Positions 1 through 8,879 of a DNA stretch of 64,000 nt are shown one piece after another (position 1 is the first letter of the stretch; the number at the start of each line of letters is the position of its first letter). This stretch comes from Bacillota bacterium (lineage in GTDB: Bacteria > Bacillota > Clostridia > Acetivibrionales > JANLFN01). The notes below the pieces were generated by a model. It was not told where the DNA came from, made no database searches, and saw nothing but the letters and a program-made list of their open reading frames with translations. The DNA lies in NCBI GenBank assembly GCA_023397675.1, contig JAEWTV010000109.1:1-64000 (forward strand), in the 5' to 3' direction. The position numbers were made by a program, and so were the translations under genes.

Positions 1-192
1 AGGGCTTTTTGTGCTTATACAATGCGAACGTTGTGTGGCCTCAGCTATAGGGAGATATGTCAAAACATGTATAATATGACAGCGTCAGGCTGTGCAAGAC
101 TTTGCGATACCGGATTCCGGCTAACAACTAGTAATGAAAAGTATGAAATGATATTTAATGAGTTAATTGATTTAGAATTTAAAATAAGTTAA
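1..192 (+). CDS. C-terminal end of an unrecognised protein, cut by the window edge
   Basis: Frame 1 is open from the first base to a TAA at 190-192, giving 63 residues with no start codon required, so this is the tail of a gene that begins upstream. The segment LSYREICQNMYNMTASG followed by a C-x-x-C-D-x-G-F stretch has the look of a helix-turn-helix, like the C-terminal helices found on some IS200/Y1-type and REP-associated transposases. That resemblance is by eye only. A repeat of the kind such transposases mobilise lies nearby at 495-508. The piece could equally belong to an unrelated DNA-binding protein or be part of a decayed gene. Confidence 0.35.
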   Translation, partial: RAFCAYTMRTLCGLSYREICQNMYNMTASGCARLCDTGFRLTTSNEKYEMIFNELIDLEFKIS

Positions 193-206
193 ATAAATAC
201 TCTAAT

Positions 207-455
207 ATGGTCTATCAATTCTGGAATATACGCAAGCTTTCTCAAGACATTTTACCTTCGCTTGATGTTGTTTTACAAGCTGAGCCTGTTCATTTAAAAG
301 AGGAAATTGTTTGGAATAGATATAAAAGCTTAGAAGGTACCTAAGGAGACTAGTCCTCGACCTAATGTTTGTATTCTTCTTAATGAATTTAACTCTTCTG
401 AAATAGGAATATTCATGTTCTACCTCATAATTATATTTTATACAATATTATATTT
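207..455 (+). pseudogene. Possible decayed coding remnant, identity unknown
   Basis: An ATG at 207 opens 45 codons ending at TAA 342-344 (MVYQFWNIRKLSQDILPSLD at its start). A second open stretch in another frame starts within a few bases (KETSPRPNVCILLNEF) and runs past 455. The two together could be one gene broken by a frameshift. There is no good ribosome-binding site before the ATG and no family is recognisable, so this is offered only as a description of an otherwise empty 270-base stretch. Confidence 0.2.
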
Positions 456-459
456 AGTT

Positions 460-717
460 TTAAGGAATAGCAACATAAGTATTTAGGTATATTTTTGAGA
501 AGCGTCCCCCCAAAAATAAAAGACCATGTGTTTTCTTTTCACCTGGCCTTTTACTGTATAATTCCTGTCTGCATGATTCCTTACCGTTATGTCTTTGTTT
601 CCTAACCTGGGCTTTCTTATCCTTGTCATGAATTCTTGTTACTGGATTAATTCCCCAAATTCCTCTGATTTGCTGTGACAATTCAAGATTTGATTTAATT
701 TTCGCTTTTTTCTTCAT
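460..717 (-). CDS. Small basic protein of unknown function
   Basis: An 85-residue, Lys/Arg-rich protein beginning MKKKAKIKSNLELSQQIRGI. A clean AGGAG ribosome-binding site lies about 10 bases before the ATG, and the N-terminal two thirds look like a real small cytosolic protein. The last 20 or so residues (GGRFSKIYLNT and on) are encoded by a copy of the dispersed TTGAGAAGCGTCCC repeat at 495-508 and may be a secondary addition after repeat insertion. It has no neighbours on its strand and no membrane segment. I do not recognise a family. Confidence 0.5.
   Translation of the reverse strand: MKKKAKIKSNLELSQQIRGIWGINPVTRIHDKDKKAQVRKQRHNGKESCRQELYSKRPGEKKTHGLLFLGGRFSKIYLNTYVAIP
495..508 (+). 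repeat. Single copy of the TTGAGAAGCGTCCC repeat
   Basis: TTGAGAAGCGTCCC matches exactly the right outer arm of the nested inverted-repeat element at 3332-3455. Here it stands alone and forms part of the 3' coding end of the small gene on the minus strand. Confidence 0.6.
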
Positions 718-899
718 ATAAATAACTCCTTTTTTATTGTTTAATATTATTATAACAAAAAAACTTATGTTTACTATTAAATAATTATTGAAAGTATTTT
801 GTTTTAGCTATAAACTATATGCGAAACTACTTAATATAGACACTTCAAGTAGATAAATTTTACAGAAGTTAATAAAATTATATTGATTTAAGGTGAATT

Positions 900-1946
900 A
901 TGGAGAAGCTATGTTTGTTCGAATTAAAAGAAGGAATGGTAGTAGGAGAACCTGTCTTTTTCCCTGGTAAAAAAGAACTGCTTCTAAATCAGGGGACAAC
1001 TCTCACTAGGGATCTGATTGCTTCATTAAAGGCCAGAGGTGTGGAAAGCGTTTCAATCAACGATAGATATACACTTTTGATTGATCCTGCAGATACTATC
1101 GTAAAAGAAATGATGGAAACACTGGAAAAGGAAATTAGCAAGTTTGCGCCTGAAGGTTTGGAGGAGAATACCTCAGACAACATGGTTGTCGTTGGTAAAA
1201 GAGCCCGGATAGTTGCAAAGAAACTGACACAACAAGAAGTACTTGTTAATTTCTGCACTAGAATGAAGCTTATTAATAGTAATCTGCTTTATAAGCATGG
1301 ACTTCAAACCTGTGTAAATTCTCTTCTTGTATCAGGTGCAATGGGGCTGAATGATGAAGAAATGTTTACAGTAGCTACTGCTGCGTTGATACATGATCTT
1401 GGCTTATGTGAGATGCCCCCCATTATAGACTACACTCAAAATAGTAAACAAAATGAAATGGCATGGAAAGAGCATCCAAAGTATGGCTATTACATAGCCA
1501 AGGAAAACGGTATATCTGTTGATGCATGCAAAATGATTCTTCACCATCATGAATTATGGAATGGAAGCGGCTTCCCTGTTGGAATGACCGCAGAAAACAT
1601 ACCTTTAGGGGCAAGGATTATCTCTGTATGTGAAACATACGACAGACTTATAAGGTATGAAGGTTATCATAGGTATCAGGCAATAGAATACCTTTATGGG
1701 AGCGGCCAGTATTACTTTGACAGTAATGTAGTGGCAGCCTTTACAAATTGTATTGCCATTTATCCTTTGGGTTCAATGGTAAGGCTTTCGACAGGTGAGA
1801 CAGGAGTAATTGTTAACATAAGAAAAAATCTCGGACCGAGACCTATAGTAAGAGTATATTATAATCGTGTTAATATGCCTTATGAATTCCCGAAACATGT
1901 AGATCTTGGCAAAGAAAGGACTATTTTTATTAAAGAGGTACTATAA
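900..1946 (+). CDS. HD-GYP-type domain protein, putative c-di-GMP phosphodiesterase
   Basis: A 348-residue cytosolic protein. Residues 1-120 form an N-terminal region of the kind found before HD-GYP domains, with no membrane segment. The HD domain follows: H133, the HD pair at 165-166 in IHDLGL, H192 in EHPKYG, the HHHE cluster at 215-218 and a degenerate GYP motif, NGSGFP, near 221-226. HD-GYP enzymes of this layout linearise cyclic di-GMP. The usual HDxGK lysine is a leucine here and GYP reads GFP, so activity may be altered or lost. The gene has AGGTGA before its ATG, stands alone, and lies directly upstream of the first beta-helix gene, 15 kb from the tandem c-di-GMP riboswitches. A plain HD hydrolase or c-di-GMP sensor is the alternative. 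Confidence 0.78.
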   Translation: MEKLCLFELKEGMVVGEPVFFPGKKELLLNQGTTLTRDLIASLKARGVESVSINDRYTLLIDPADTIVKEMMETLEKEISKFAPEGLEENTSDNMVVVGKRARIVAKKLTQQEVLVNFCTRMKLINSNLLYKHGLQTCVNSLLVSGAMGLNDEEMFTVATAALIHDLGLCEMPPIIDYTQNSKQNEMAWKEHPKYGYYIAKENGISVDACKMILHHHELWNGSGFPVGMTAENIPLGARIISVCETYDRLIRYEGYHRYQAIEYLYGSGQYYFDSNVVAAFTNCIAIYPLGSMVRLSTGETGVIVNIRKNLGPRPIVRVYYNRVNMPYEFPKHVDLGKERTIFIKEVL

Positions 1947-2026
1947 TTCTGGTCCCAATGGAATAACTATGACATAAAATATTATGTAAGCTATTTATCT
2001 ATTTGTAGTAATGGAAAGAGGGTTTC

Positions 2027-3271
2027 GTGATGGATAGAGCCATTTCTTTTCCTACTAAAGATTATTATGTCAGTAATTCCGGTAACGATAGAAATAGTGG
2101 AACTTCTCCGAATAAACCATGGAAAACCATCTCTAAAGTAAATAAATCCTGGTTTAGTCCAGGTAGCACCATTCACTTTAAATGCGGTGATGTTTGGAGA
2201 GAGCAGCTTGTTGCTGCCAGTGGCAATACCAGTGGATATGTAACTTATACAACTTATGGTTCCGGGCCTAAGCCATTATTCCTTGGGTCGGTTAATTTAA
2301 CCGGGAGTTTTAACTGGAGATCGGTAGGTAATAATCTATGGACAGTGTCAAATCCTAGACAAAAGTTTTATAAAGACGTAGGTAATATTATTTTTAATAA
2401 TGGGGAAGCATTTGGTGTAAAGGTATTCAGCAGGGCTGAGCTTAATTCACAAAACAAGTTTTTTTATGACAAGAACCAATATACTATAGTACTCTTTTCA
2501 GCGCAAAATCCAGGTTCAATTTATTCAAGTATCGAATGTGCTATAACGCAAAACATTATCGAAAGAGGCCTCAAAGCATATGTCAAATTTGATGGACTTG
2601 CTTTAAAATACGGTTCGGCTCATGGCATAGGCGGATATGATGACCACCATATTATAATCCAAAATTGTGACATCAGTTATATTGGTGGGGGAGAGTTGTC
2701 CAATGACGGTACTCCGGTAAGGTATGGCAACGGAGTAGAGTTTTATAACAGTGCACATGACAGCTCCGTCACAGGCTGCAATTTCTATGAAATATATGAT
2801 ACTGCTATAACTGCTCAGGGTGGCGGAAACAAGATTCAGGTGTATAACCTGTTTTTCAGAAACAACTATATTGAAAAAGCCGAATGGTCTTTTGAAAGTT
2901 GGGTTTACAGTAATAACGGGTTTATCAGGGATATTTATTTTGAGAACAATATATGCAAAGGTGCGGGGCTTAGCTGGGGCCATTCACAAAGACCGGGTTT
3001 AAGCGGAATACACATCTTGCTTAATGACAGTACTGCACCTGCAGAGAGAATATATATACAGAATAATAAAATTGAAATAGCAGCAGATTTTTTGATTTAT
3101 CTTTCAACAGTGTGGAATGGGCAAGGAAGTGTAATTTTGGGAAATAATCAGTACATTGTAAAAAAAGATTCATTGTTTGCTATATGGAAAGGCAAGCAAT
3201 ATATGAGTGTAGATTTTGAAGATTTTAAGAAGGATGCAAATGATATAGGGTCTACGTTGACAACAATTTGA
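2027..3271 (+). CDS. Right-handed parallel beta-helix protein without signal peptide
   Basis: A 414-residue protein built of short N/G/D-rich strand repeats typical of pectate-lyase-like right-handed beta-helices. It is a clear paralogue of the proteins at 17353-18636 and 19914-21680: all share YYVSNSG near the start, HFKCGDxWREQL, a HGIGG-x-D-x-HH block and WGHSQRP near the C terminus. The two paralogues have signal peptides, but this one starts just before the mature domain (KDYYVSNSGNDRNSG from about residue 12). An in-frame TAA at 2009-2011 excludes a longer N terminus. GTG at 2027 and ATG at 2030 are both possible starts behind AAAGAGGG. Substrate is unknown. A polysaccharide lyase, epimerase or binding role is inferred from fold and context. 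Confidence 0.75.
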   Translation: MMDRAISFPTKDYYVSNSGNDRNSGTSPNKPWKTISKVNKSWFSPGSTIHFKCGDVWREQLVAASGNTSGYVTYTTYGSGPKPLFLGSVNLTGSFNWRSVGNNLWTVSNPRQKFYKDVGNIIFNNGEAFGVKVFSRAELNSQNKFFYDKNQYTIVLFSAQNPGSIYSSIECAITQNIIERGLKAYVKFDGLALKYGSAHGIGGYDDHHIIIQNCDISYIGGGELSNDGTPVRYGNGVEFYNSAHDSSVTGCNFYEIYDTAITAQGGGNKIQVYNLFFRNNYIEKAEWSFESWVYSNNGFIRDIYFENNICKGAGLSWGHSQRPGLSGIHILLNDSTAPAERIYIQNNKIEIAADFLIYLSTVWNGQGSVILGNNQYIVKKDSLFAIWKGKQYMSVDFEDFKKDANDIGSTLTTI

Positions 3272-3281
3272 ATATATGATG

Positions 3282-3315
3282 AAAATGCTGCAGGACGAGA
3301 AATGCAGCATTTTTG
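3282..3315 (+). terminator. Rho-independent terminator of the beta-helix gene
   Basis: AATGCTGC and GCAGCATT form an 8-base stem around a short loop, followed by a T run, 11 bases after the stop codon. Confidence 0.8.
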
Positions 3316-3331
3316 ATTATGAACATAAGGT

Positions 3332-3455
3332 GGGACGTTTCTCAATTTGTGAAACCTTTAAGAGGGGACAGTTCTCAATTTTTATTAGATAAATTGGGAA
3401 CTATCCCTACTTTTATTTTCTTCTCATTGTAATTTGATAAATTGAGAAGCGTCCC
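3332..3455. repeat. Nested inverted-repeat element (REP/BIME-like)
   Basis: Outer arms GGGACGTTTCTCAATTT (3332-3348) and AAATTGAGAAGCGTCCC (3439-3455) enclose inner arms GGGACAGTTCTCAATTT (from 3365) and AAATTGGGAACTATCCC (3391-3407). Each pair can form a long stem with a few mismatches, so the whole element is two hairpins one inside the other. The same word occurs singly at 495-508. The arrangement resembles mobile palindromic intergenic elements. No transposase is adjacent in this window apart from the doubtful fragment at 1-192. Confidence 0.75.
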
Positions 3456-3594
3456 TACTCTTCTTTCTTTATATATTTCTTTTTTCCTTACTATTTTGAC
3501 AAAGAATCCTGGGAAATTATTTCAATAAATGAAGGAATTTAACACACTATGTAGAACTTTGAATCAAATATTTATCAAAAAGGAGCTGGTTATT

Positions 3595-4203
3595 ATGGCA
3601 GTTAAAATTAACAAGGATCTTGTCGAAGAGTACATCGGTACAAAGGCAGACCGTGAAGCAATGCCTGTTACCAATCTTCCTGCTGGGTCTACATATGTGG
3701 AATCCGACAATGGCGGAAAAAAGTATGTATTTACAGGTTCATTCTGGTTGGAGGATACAGCCAAGGTGGAAGAACAGCGGGCTTGGTCTTATAGCGAGGC
3801 GGGGGATGCCATTGGAATCCAGGGAATTGTGCCTCAGGGGATGCAACTGTTATATTCCAGTATTAATTCAAGCCGAGTTGATCTAACGGATCCAACGGTT
3901 TGTCCTGAAATACAGATGAAGGGCGCAACGGCCGGGTTCCTTATGGTTTATGTTGAATATGGAACGTCCGGGAGCTGGCAGTTTAATGTATTTGGCACTA
4001 CTAACTCCGGAGGACCGTATGGAAAACTGACAAAGCCAAATGAGCCTTCCCAAGGTTTATCATTGACAGTAAACATAACAGGTGAAGGCCAATATATTGC
4101 CATACCTGTAACTTGTATAGGTCTTCCAGTAATTAAATTTACAGCTGCATTAACAGGCAGTAGTATTATAACAGTAGCTTTTGTTCCAGTTCCATTTATG
4201 TAA
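3595..4203 (+). CDS. Beta-rich protein of unknown function, phage-structural-like N terminus
   Basis: A 202-residue protein. The start at 3595 (MAVKINKDLVEEY) is chosen over an in-frame ATG 66 bases upstream because AAAAAGGAG sits at proper distance from it. Residues 15-55 contain an ADREAMPV then AGSTYVESDNGGKKYVFTG pattern, which recalls small phage and tailocin structural proteins where such a segment precedes a beta-sandwich. The rest is Gly/Ser/Thr-rich with alternating hydrophobics, consistent with beta structure. There is no signal peptide or membrane segment. The next gene starts 17 bases on, so the two are probably co-transcribed and work together. I do not recognise a named family. 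Confidence 0.55.
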   Translation: MAVKINKDLVEEYIGTKADREAMPVTNLPAGSTYVESDNGGKKYVFTGSFWLEDTAKVEEQRAWSYSEAGDAIGIQGIVPQGMQLLYSSINSSRVDLTDPTVCPEIQMKGATAGFLMVYVEYGTSGSWQFNVFGTTNSGGPYGKLTKPNEPSQGLSLTVNITGEGQYIAIPVTCIGLPVIKFTAALTGSSIITVAFVPVPFM

Positions 4204-4220
4204 AAGGACGGAGGAAGAGT

Positions 4221-5393
4221 ATGAGACCTAGATTACCTCAAAATTTTACTTTTAATAAAGGGATTATTGGTGAAGGTTTTCAAAACCCTTCAGAATGGAC
4301 TTTGACCGGTGATGGGAGCAAATCTGACGATAATATAAATTTCCTTACGGGTGACTGCTCGCTTAAGCTTACAACTTTAGCAGGTGGTACCTTAAGTGCT
4401 GTCAAAACTGTGTCGTTAAACCTTAAAAACTATCAGAAACTATTCTTACTTAAGTTTTATGTGTATGACCCTACCACGGTTTCAGGAATATATTTCGACA
4501 TTTCATCCCAAGGTGATTTCAGCTGTATGTTTGAAAAAAGTACAGACGGTTCATTCCTGGTGCAGGGTTGGAATACATTACCGATGGATTTGGCATCATG
4601 GGAAGTACATAGTGATTCATTCAACAATATTATGGCAGCAATTAGAATAAAAGTAGTTGCAAAAACGGATACAACGGCTGTTGTTTCATTCTCTGAGTTT
4701 GTTTATGGATTTGATGCTTCTCCTAAAATATTGATACAGTTTGATGATGCTCTCGAAAGTGCTTATACAAAAGGGTTTAGCATCATGAACGAATTCGGTT
4801 TCAAGGCTACAACATATGTCCCATGGTCATTCATAAATTCATCCGGATATATGTCCTGGCAGCAGTGTAAGAATATGTATGATGCTGGATGGGACCTTGG
4901 AAACCATACCGATGAACATGTAAACCTTACTGCTTATTCACCTGAACAGGCACAGGTACACATTGTCAATGGTACAAATATGCTTGTTGAAAATGGATTT
5001 GACAGAGCAGCCTATCATCTCGCCTATCCGTATGGACAGTATAACAGTGAAGTTATTGCAAGGACAAAACAGGCAGGACAGCTGACTGCGAGAACTATTA
5101 CAGGACTTGGAACCTACCCCGGTGATAATAACCTTTTTGCCATATCATGCTTTATGACAGTTAATTCAATTACTGTTTCTACAACAAAAAAATTCATTGA
5201 TGATGCTATTTTACAGAACAGTACTTTATGTATACTATTTCACGGGATTGTAGACTCCAACCCAGACACATATGAATGGCTGTCCAGCGACTTCAGGGAA
5301 ATTATCAATTACCTGGAATCAAGAAAAATAACCCCAATTACAATAACTGAATGGTTTGCCTACATTAATAATCCGCGGTTTTATGTACCTTGA
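4221..5393 (+). CDS. Polysaccharide deacetylase (NodB domain) with N-terminal beta-sandwich
   Basis: A 390-residue protein. Residues 1-165 look like a carbohydrate-binding-type beta-sandwich (jelly-roll-like, ending near SFSEFVYGFD). The NodB deacetylase domain follows: the FDD motif with the metal/catalytic Asp pair at 175-176, the second motif H-x3-H at 229/233 (GNHTDEH), the AYPYGQY motif and a C-terminal LFHGI motif. These are the metal-binding and base residues of carbohydrate esterase family 4, which removes acetyl groups from GlcNAc-type polymers. No signal peptide is visible, which is unusual for a deacetylase acting on a surface polymer. It is paired with the unknown protein at 3595-4203. 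Its 3' end overlaps the convergent acyltransferase by 29 bases. Confidence 0.85.
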   Translation: MRPRLPQNFTFNKGIIGEGFQNPSEWTLTGDGSKSDDNINFLTGDCSLKLTTLAGGTLSAVKTVSLNLKNYQKLFLLKFYVYDPTTVSGIYFDISSQGDFSCMFEKSTDGSFLVQGWNTLPMDLASWEVHSDSFNNIMAAIRIKVVAKTDTTAVVSFSEFVYGFDASPKILIQFDDALESAYTKGFSIMNEFGFKATTYVPWSFINSSGYMSWQQCKNMYDAGWDLGNHTDEHVNLTAYSPEQAQVHIVNGTNMLVENGFDRAAYHLAYPYGQYNSEVIARTKQAGQLTARTITGLGTYPGDNNLFAISCFMTVNSITVSTTKKFIDDAILQNSTLCILFHGIVDSNPDTYEWLSSDFREIINYLESRKITPITITEWFAYINNPRFYVP

Positions 5394-6498
5394 TTATCCT
5401 GCTAGATATTACACCTTGAGCTTTAATATTACCAATAAGTTCAGGGAAGTATTTTGATAGGATAAAAACAATCGGAACACAAATTGCAAGTTCTACAACT
5501 GCAGCTGTAATACAGGCTAGAGGACTTAAATATGTCAAATCTCCATTAAGACTAATACTTAACCAATTTATTAACCTCTTATTAATAAAAGCCAGAAAGA
5601 ATCCATTAAGGCCCATGAATATTAAACTATTCTTTCCGATGTAGGTTAGCGGTTTTATTTTTGGAATTAGTTTTGATAGGCTTATGATAAAAATAGAGCC
5701 GCTGATGGCTGTAAACAGGAATAAGAAGATATTTCCATGGTTTGACGAAGCCATATCTACATAAAAACTGCTATTTCCAAAAGGACCTTTATTAAGATCA
5801 AATGTCAATAATGTAACGGTAAGTGATATACAAGTTAAAATAAGCCAGCTGATATTGGATTTTATTTTATTAATGACATCATAATTTCTCATTGCTAATC
5901 CAATCATAAATAGCGAATATGCTGTCAAAGCTTCCCCAAGTCCCCAGAATTTAAATACTCTATAGCCAAAGATGCATATGTCATCAATATTATATGAAAT
6001 AAACATGCCTGCAGCAAAAAAAAGTACAAAACATAATAGAATTCTCTTAATATTTATTAAATATTTTCCAATGAAAAAATGAAATATCTCTAATGTCAAA
6101 AAGCATACAAGGAACCAAGTTGGAACATTTAGTGATGTATCCCCTGAAAAAAGCAGCATAAATAATTCTGTAATTACCTTTTTTATATTTTGAGCATCGT
6201 TATGTGTAATAAGTGCAGGAATAAACAGTATTATGTTAAAGAATAGTATGGGAATTATTCTTGTGCGAAATTTTATTTTTATAAAATCAAAAAAATGTTG
6301 GCTGCTGGTTGTTTTTGTCAGTAATCCTGATAATATGAAAAAAACCGGTATTGTAAAGGAAGTAAGAAATCGCATTGTTTGTAATGCTAAATTGTTTCCA
6401 TTGCTTATAAACTTTTCTATCAAGTGTGCATAGAATACCAAAAACATTGCATATCCCTTTGCAGTGTCTATCCAATATTTCCTGTCTGTAAATTCCAT
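5365..6498 (-). CDS. Acyltransferase family 3 membrane protein
   Basis: A 377-residue polytopic membrane protein starting MEFTDRKYWIDTAKGYAMFL. The DTAKG segment and the following histidine (FYAHLIEKF) match the N-terminal signature of the OafA/WecH/NodX acyltransferase 3 family, which transfers acetyl or related acyl groups to sugars of surface polysaccharides. About ten hydrophobic segments follow. It is transcribed opposite to the polysaccharide operon, converging on the deacetylase gene and diverging from the Wzz-like gene. A role in O-acetylating the exopolysaccharide made by the downstream locus is inferred from position. Confidence 0.85.
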   Translation of the reverse strand: MEFTDRKYWIDTAKGYAMFLVFYAHLIEKFISNGNNLALQTMRFLTSFTIPVFFILSGLLTKTTSSQHFFDFIKIKFRTRIIPILFFNIILFIPALITHNDAQNIKKVITELFMLLFSGDTSLNVPTWFLVCFLTLEIFHFFIGKYLINIKRILLCFVLFFAAGMFISYNIDDICIFGYRVFKFWGLGEALTAYSLFMIGLAMRNYDVINKIKSNISWLILTCISLTVTLLTFDLNKGPFGNSSFYVDMASSNHGNIFLFLFTAISGSIFIISLSKLIPKIKPLTYIGKNSLIFMGLNGFFLAFINKRLINWLSISLNGDLTYLSPLACITAAVVELAICVPIVFILSKYFPELIGNIKAQGVISSRIIKVHKTADY

Positions 6499-6762
6499 TG
6501 CTCGACCTCCTGATGTTTAATAACAGAATGCGGTAATAAAAATCACTAGTATTATATATTAATACTTTTAATTGCCCATTGGGAAAATGGACATAGCTGG
6601 CTCTTTGCAACTGCTTGCGGTTTTTATGAACCCAGTAATTTATTAGTTTCTTGACATAGATATTATTGGTGATATATAGTTTATTTGTGCCTGATATGGT
6701 AGATTATGGAATATAAATTTGCAGTAAATTTATACAAATTAACAGCAAAGGTCGGATATTTA

Positions 6763-7443
6763 ATGGAGTTTAAACAATATATTAATATTATTGTAAAAAG
6801 GTTATGGTTAATAATTGCTTTGGTAGTAGCAGCAAGCGGCATATCGATTTATATAAATTATTTTGTGTTATCTCCTGTTTATAATGCAGATACTACAATT
6901 CTTATTCTAAGCCAGGATAATATGCGTAACCCTGAACTATATAATGATGTAATGGTAGGACAGCAACTGGCGAAGGATTATGCTGAAATAATCAGGAGCA
7001 GGACTGTTGCAGAAGCTGTAATAAGGGAATTAAATCTTAAAGGTATGTCTGTTCAGGAATTGATAAACAACATTTCGGTAAGTGCAAGGGATGGTACAAG
7101 TATCATTCAGATATCAGTTAAAGATCAGAATCCTGAAATGGCTATGAAATTAGCAAACAGTACTGCAGGTGTTTTTTCTAAAAGGGTTATAGAACTTATG
7201 GGAGTAAAAAATGTTACTTTAGTAGATAAAGCTGTAAAACCGGATATGCCATCAAGCCCACAAAAGTTAAGAAATATCATACTTGTAGTTATTGCTACTC
7301 TGTTAGTCGGTGGAATGGTTGCATTCCTGATGGAATATATTGATAACACTATAAAAACTGCTGAAGATATTGAAATTTTCCTCGGAATGAATGTAATCGG
7401 TATAATTCCGCGAAGGATGTCCAACAGGGGGAAAAGCTTATGA
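6763..7443 (+). CDS. Wzz/CapA-type polysaccharide chain-length and kinase-activator protein
   Basis: A 226-residue protein with two membrane segments near its ends (about residues 15-40 and 170-195) and an extracellular domain between them, the layout of CpsC/CapA/YveK proteins. SPQKLRN before the second segment is the conserved proline-containing motif of this family. The start at 6763 (MEFKQYINIIVKRLW) is preferred to 6706 because the family begins here and an AAAGGTCGG site precedes it. The protein lacks a kinase domain. Its cytosolic tail would activate the separate kinase encoded next, with which it overlaps by 4 bases. Together they set polymer length in Wzy-type systems. Confidence 0.88.
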   Translation: MEFKQYINIIVKRLWLIIALVVAASGISIYINYFVLSPVYNADTTILILSQDNMRNPELYNDVMVGQQLAKDYAEIIRSRTVAEAVIRELNLKGMSVQELINNISVSARDGTSIIQISVKDQNPEMAMKLANSTAGVFSKRVIELMGVKNVTLVDKAVKPDMPSSPQKLRNIILVVIATLLVGGMVAFLMEYIDNTIKTAEDIEIFLGMNVIGIIPRRMSNRGKSL

Positions 7444-8135
7444 CAACGAGGGTAACTATTCCTTTGAACGTTGATGATTTTATACAAGAAGCATACTGTA
7501 GTTTGAGGACAAATCTTCAGTTCTGCGGACTTGGAAGCAACCTTAAAACCATAGCAGTTACCAGTTGTAATCCTAGCGAAGGTAAAACTACAGTTTCATT
7601 AAATCTTGCTGTATCAATTACATCACTTGATAAAAGAGTTTTGCTGGTTGATGCAGACCTTAGGAAACCAAGAAATTTAAAGGGAATTGAGCATAATTAT
7701 AATTACGGACTTTCAAACTATTTATCTCACATGGCTGATTTTGAAGAAGTTGTGTGTAATACAAACGTAAAGTTCCTTCATATGACCCTGTGTGGCCCAA
7801 AACCGCCAAAACCGGCCGAACTCCTTGCAACAGGAAGGTTTGATGAGTTTATTTCGGAAGCCAAAAAAAATTATGATGTAGTCATTTTTGATACTCCACC
7901 GCTTGGGAGTGTAATAGATGCTGCAATAATTGCTCCTAAAACGGATGGGACTATATTTGTAATTGAATCCAATACCGTTGATTATAAAATGGCACAAAGA
8001 GTAAAGGAACAGCTGCACCGCAGTAATTCCAAAGTAATAGGAGCAGTATTAAACAAACTGGATAAAAAGAATTATAAGGATTACCATTCGTCCTACAGCT
8101 ATTATAACAAAGTAAATGATGAGAAAATATCCTGA
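7440..8135 (+). CDS. Bacterial tyrosine kinase of the CpsD/CapB type
   Basis: A 231-residue cytosolic P-loop kinase. Walker A PSEGKTT is at 45-51, Walker A' VLLVDADLR at 67-75, Walker B VVIFDTPPL around 145. The C terminus ends in a tyrosine cluster (YKDYHSSYSYYNK), the autophosphorylation site of BY-kinases. These features define CpsD/YwqD-type kinases that control polymer synthesis and export together with a membrane activator. It overlaps the Wzz-like gene by 4 bases (ATGA) and is followed by its probable phosphatase. Confidence 0.92.
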   Translation: MTTRVTIPLNVDDFIQEAYCSLRTNLQFCGLGSNLKTIAVTSCNPSEGKTTVSLNLAVSITSLDKRVLLVDADLRKPRNLKGIEHNYNYGLSNYLSHMADFEEVVCNTNVKFLHMTLCGPKPPKPAELLATGRFDEFISEAKKNYDVVIFDTPPLGSVIDAAIIAPKTDGTIFVIESNTVDYKMAQRVKEQLHRSNSKVIGAVLNKLDKKNYKDYHSSYSYYNKVNDEKIS

Positions 8136-8167
8136 TTGCCTGTAACTTAAAAGCTGGGGGGAGGACA

Positions 8168-8866
8168 ATGATTGATATTCATAGTCATATAATTTTCGAT
8201 GTTGACGATGGCCCATCGGGAATTGACAAATCTGCAGAAATGGCAGCCGAAGCACTGAAGGCTGGGATCCATACCATTATTTCCACTCCTCACTTTAATG
8301 AAATACTGATTAAAAACGGGCTTATTAAAAGAAATTATATGGCTGCGGCAGCAGAGGCTAAGAAGATAGGTATAAATCTTCTTATCGGATATGAAATCCG
8401 TATAAATCCGTTACTGCCGGAAACTATCGGCATTCTAAGAGACATAACACTAAATAATTCAAAATTCATACTTGTCGAAATGCCTTTTGACACCATCCCT
8501 TTTTATATATTTGATATTATTTATAAACTGCAGTTGAAGGGAATTACACCTATTATAGCTCACCCTGAAAGGTGCGAAAGGCTGAGGGATAACCCTGATT
8601 TAATTATTAAACTGATTGATGTGGGCTGCCTTATACAGCTTGATGCCGCTAGCTTACTTGGTGTACATGGCAATAAGTCAAAAAAATGTACAAAGGCGCT
8701 TATTAATAAAAGGCTTGCACACTTTATTGCATCAGACGCGCACAATAGGGAAGGGTATTCAGTTTGGTACAGAAATGCATACAATACTGTTTTAAAGTGG
8801 GCAGATAACGAATACGCAAACGAACTTTTCTATAAAAATGCCAGAAACTTGCTTGTAGCCGATTGA
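8168..8866 (+). CDS. PHP-type tyrosine-protein phosphatase of the CpsB/YwqE type
   Basis: A 232-residue PHP-superfamily metal phosphatase. It opens with the metal site MIDIHSHIIFDVDDGP, followed by STPHF near residue 40, IIAHPERCE near 130 and ASDAHN near 195, the ordered histidine and aspartate ligands of the family. CpsB-type enzymes dephosphorylate the tyrosine cluster of the cognate kinase, here the product of the gene 32 bases upstream. HisK histidinol phosphatases share the PHP fold, but the position in the polysaccharide operon favours CpsB. Confidence 0.9.
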   Translation: MIDIHSHIIFDVDDGPSGIDKSAEMAAEALKAGIHTIISTPHFNEILIKNGLIKRNYMAAAAEAKKIGINLLIGYEIRINPLLPETIGILRDITLNNSKFILVEMPFDTIPFYIFDIIYKLQLKGITPIIAHPERCERLRDNPDLIIKLIDVGCLIQLDAASLLGVHGNKSKKCTKALINKRLAHFIASDAHNREGYSVWYRNAYNTVLKWADNEYANELFYKNARNLLVAD

Positions 8867-8879
8867 TTGGAGAATAACA

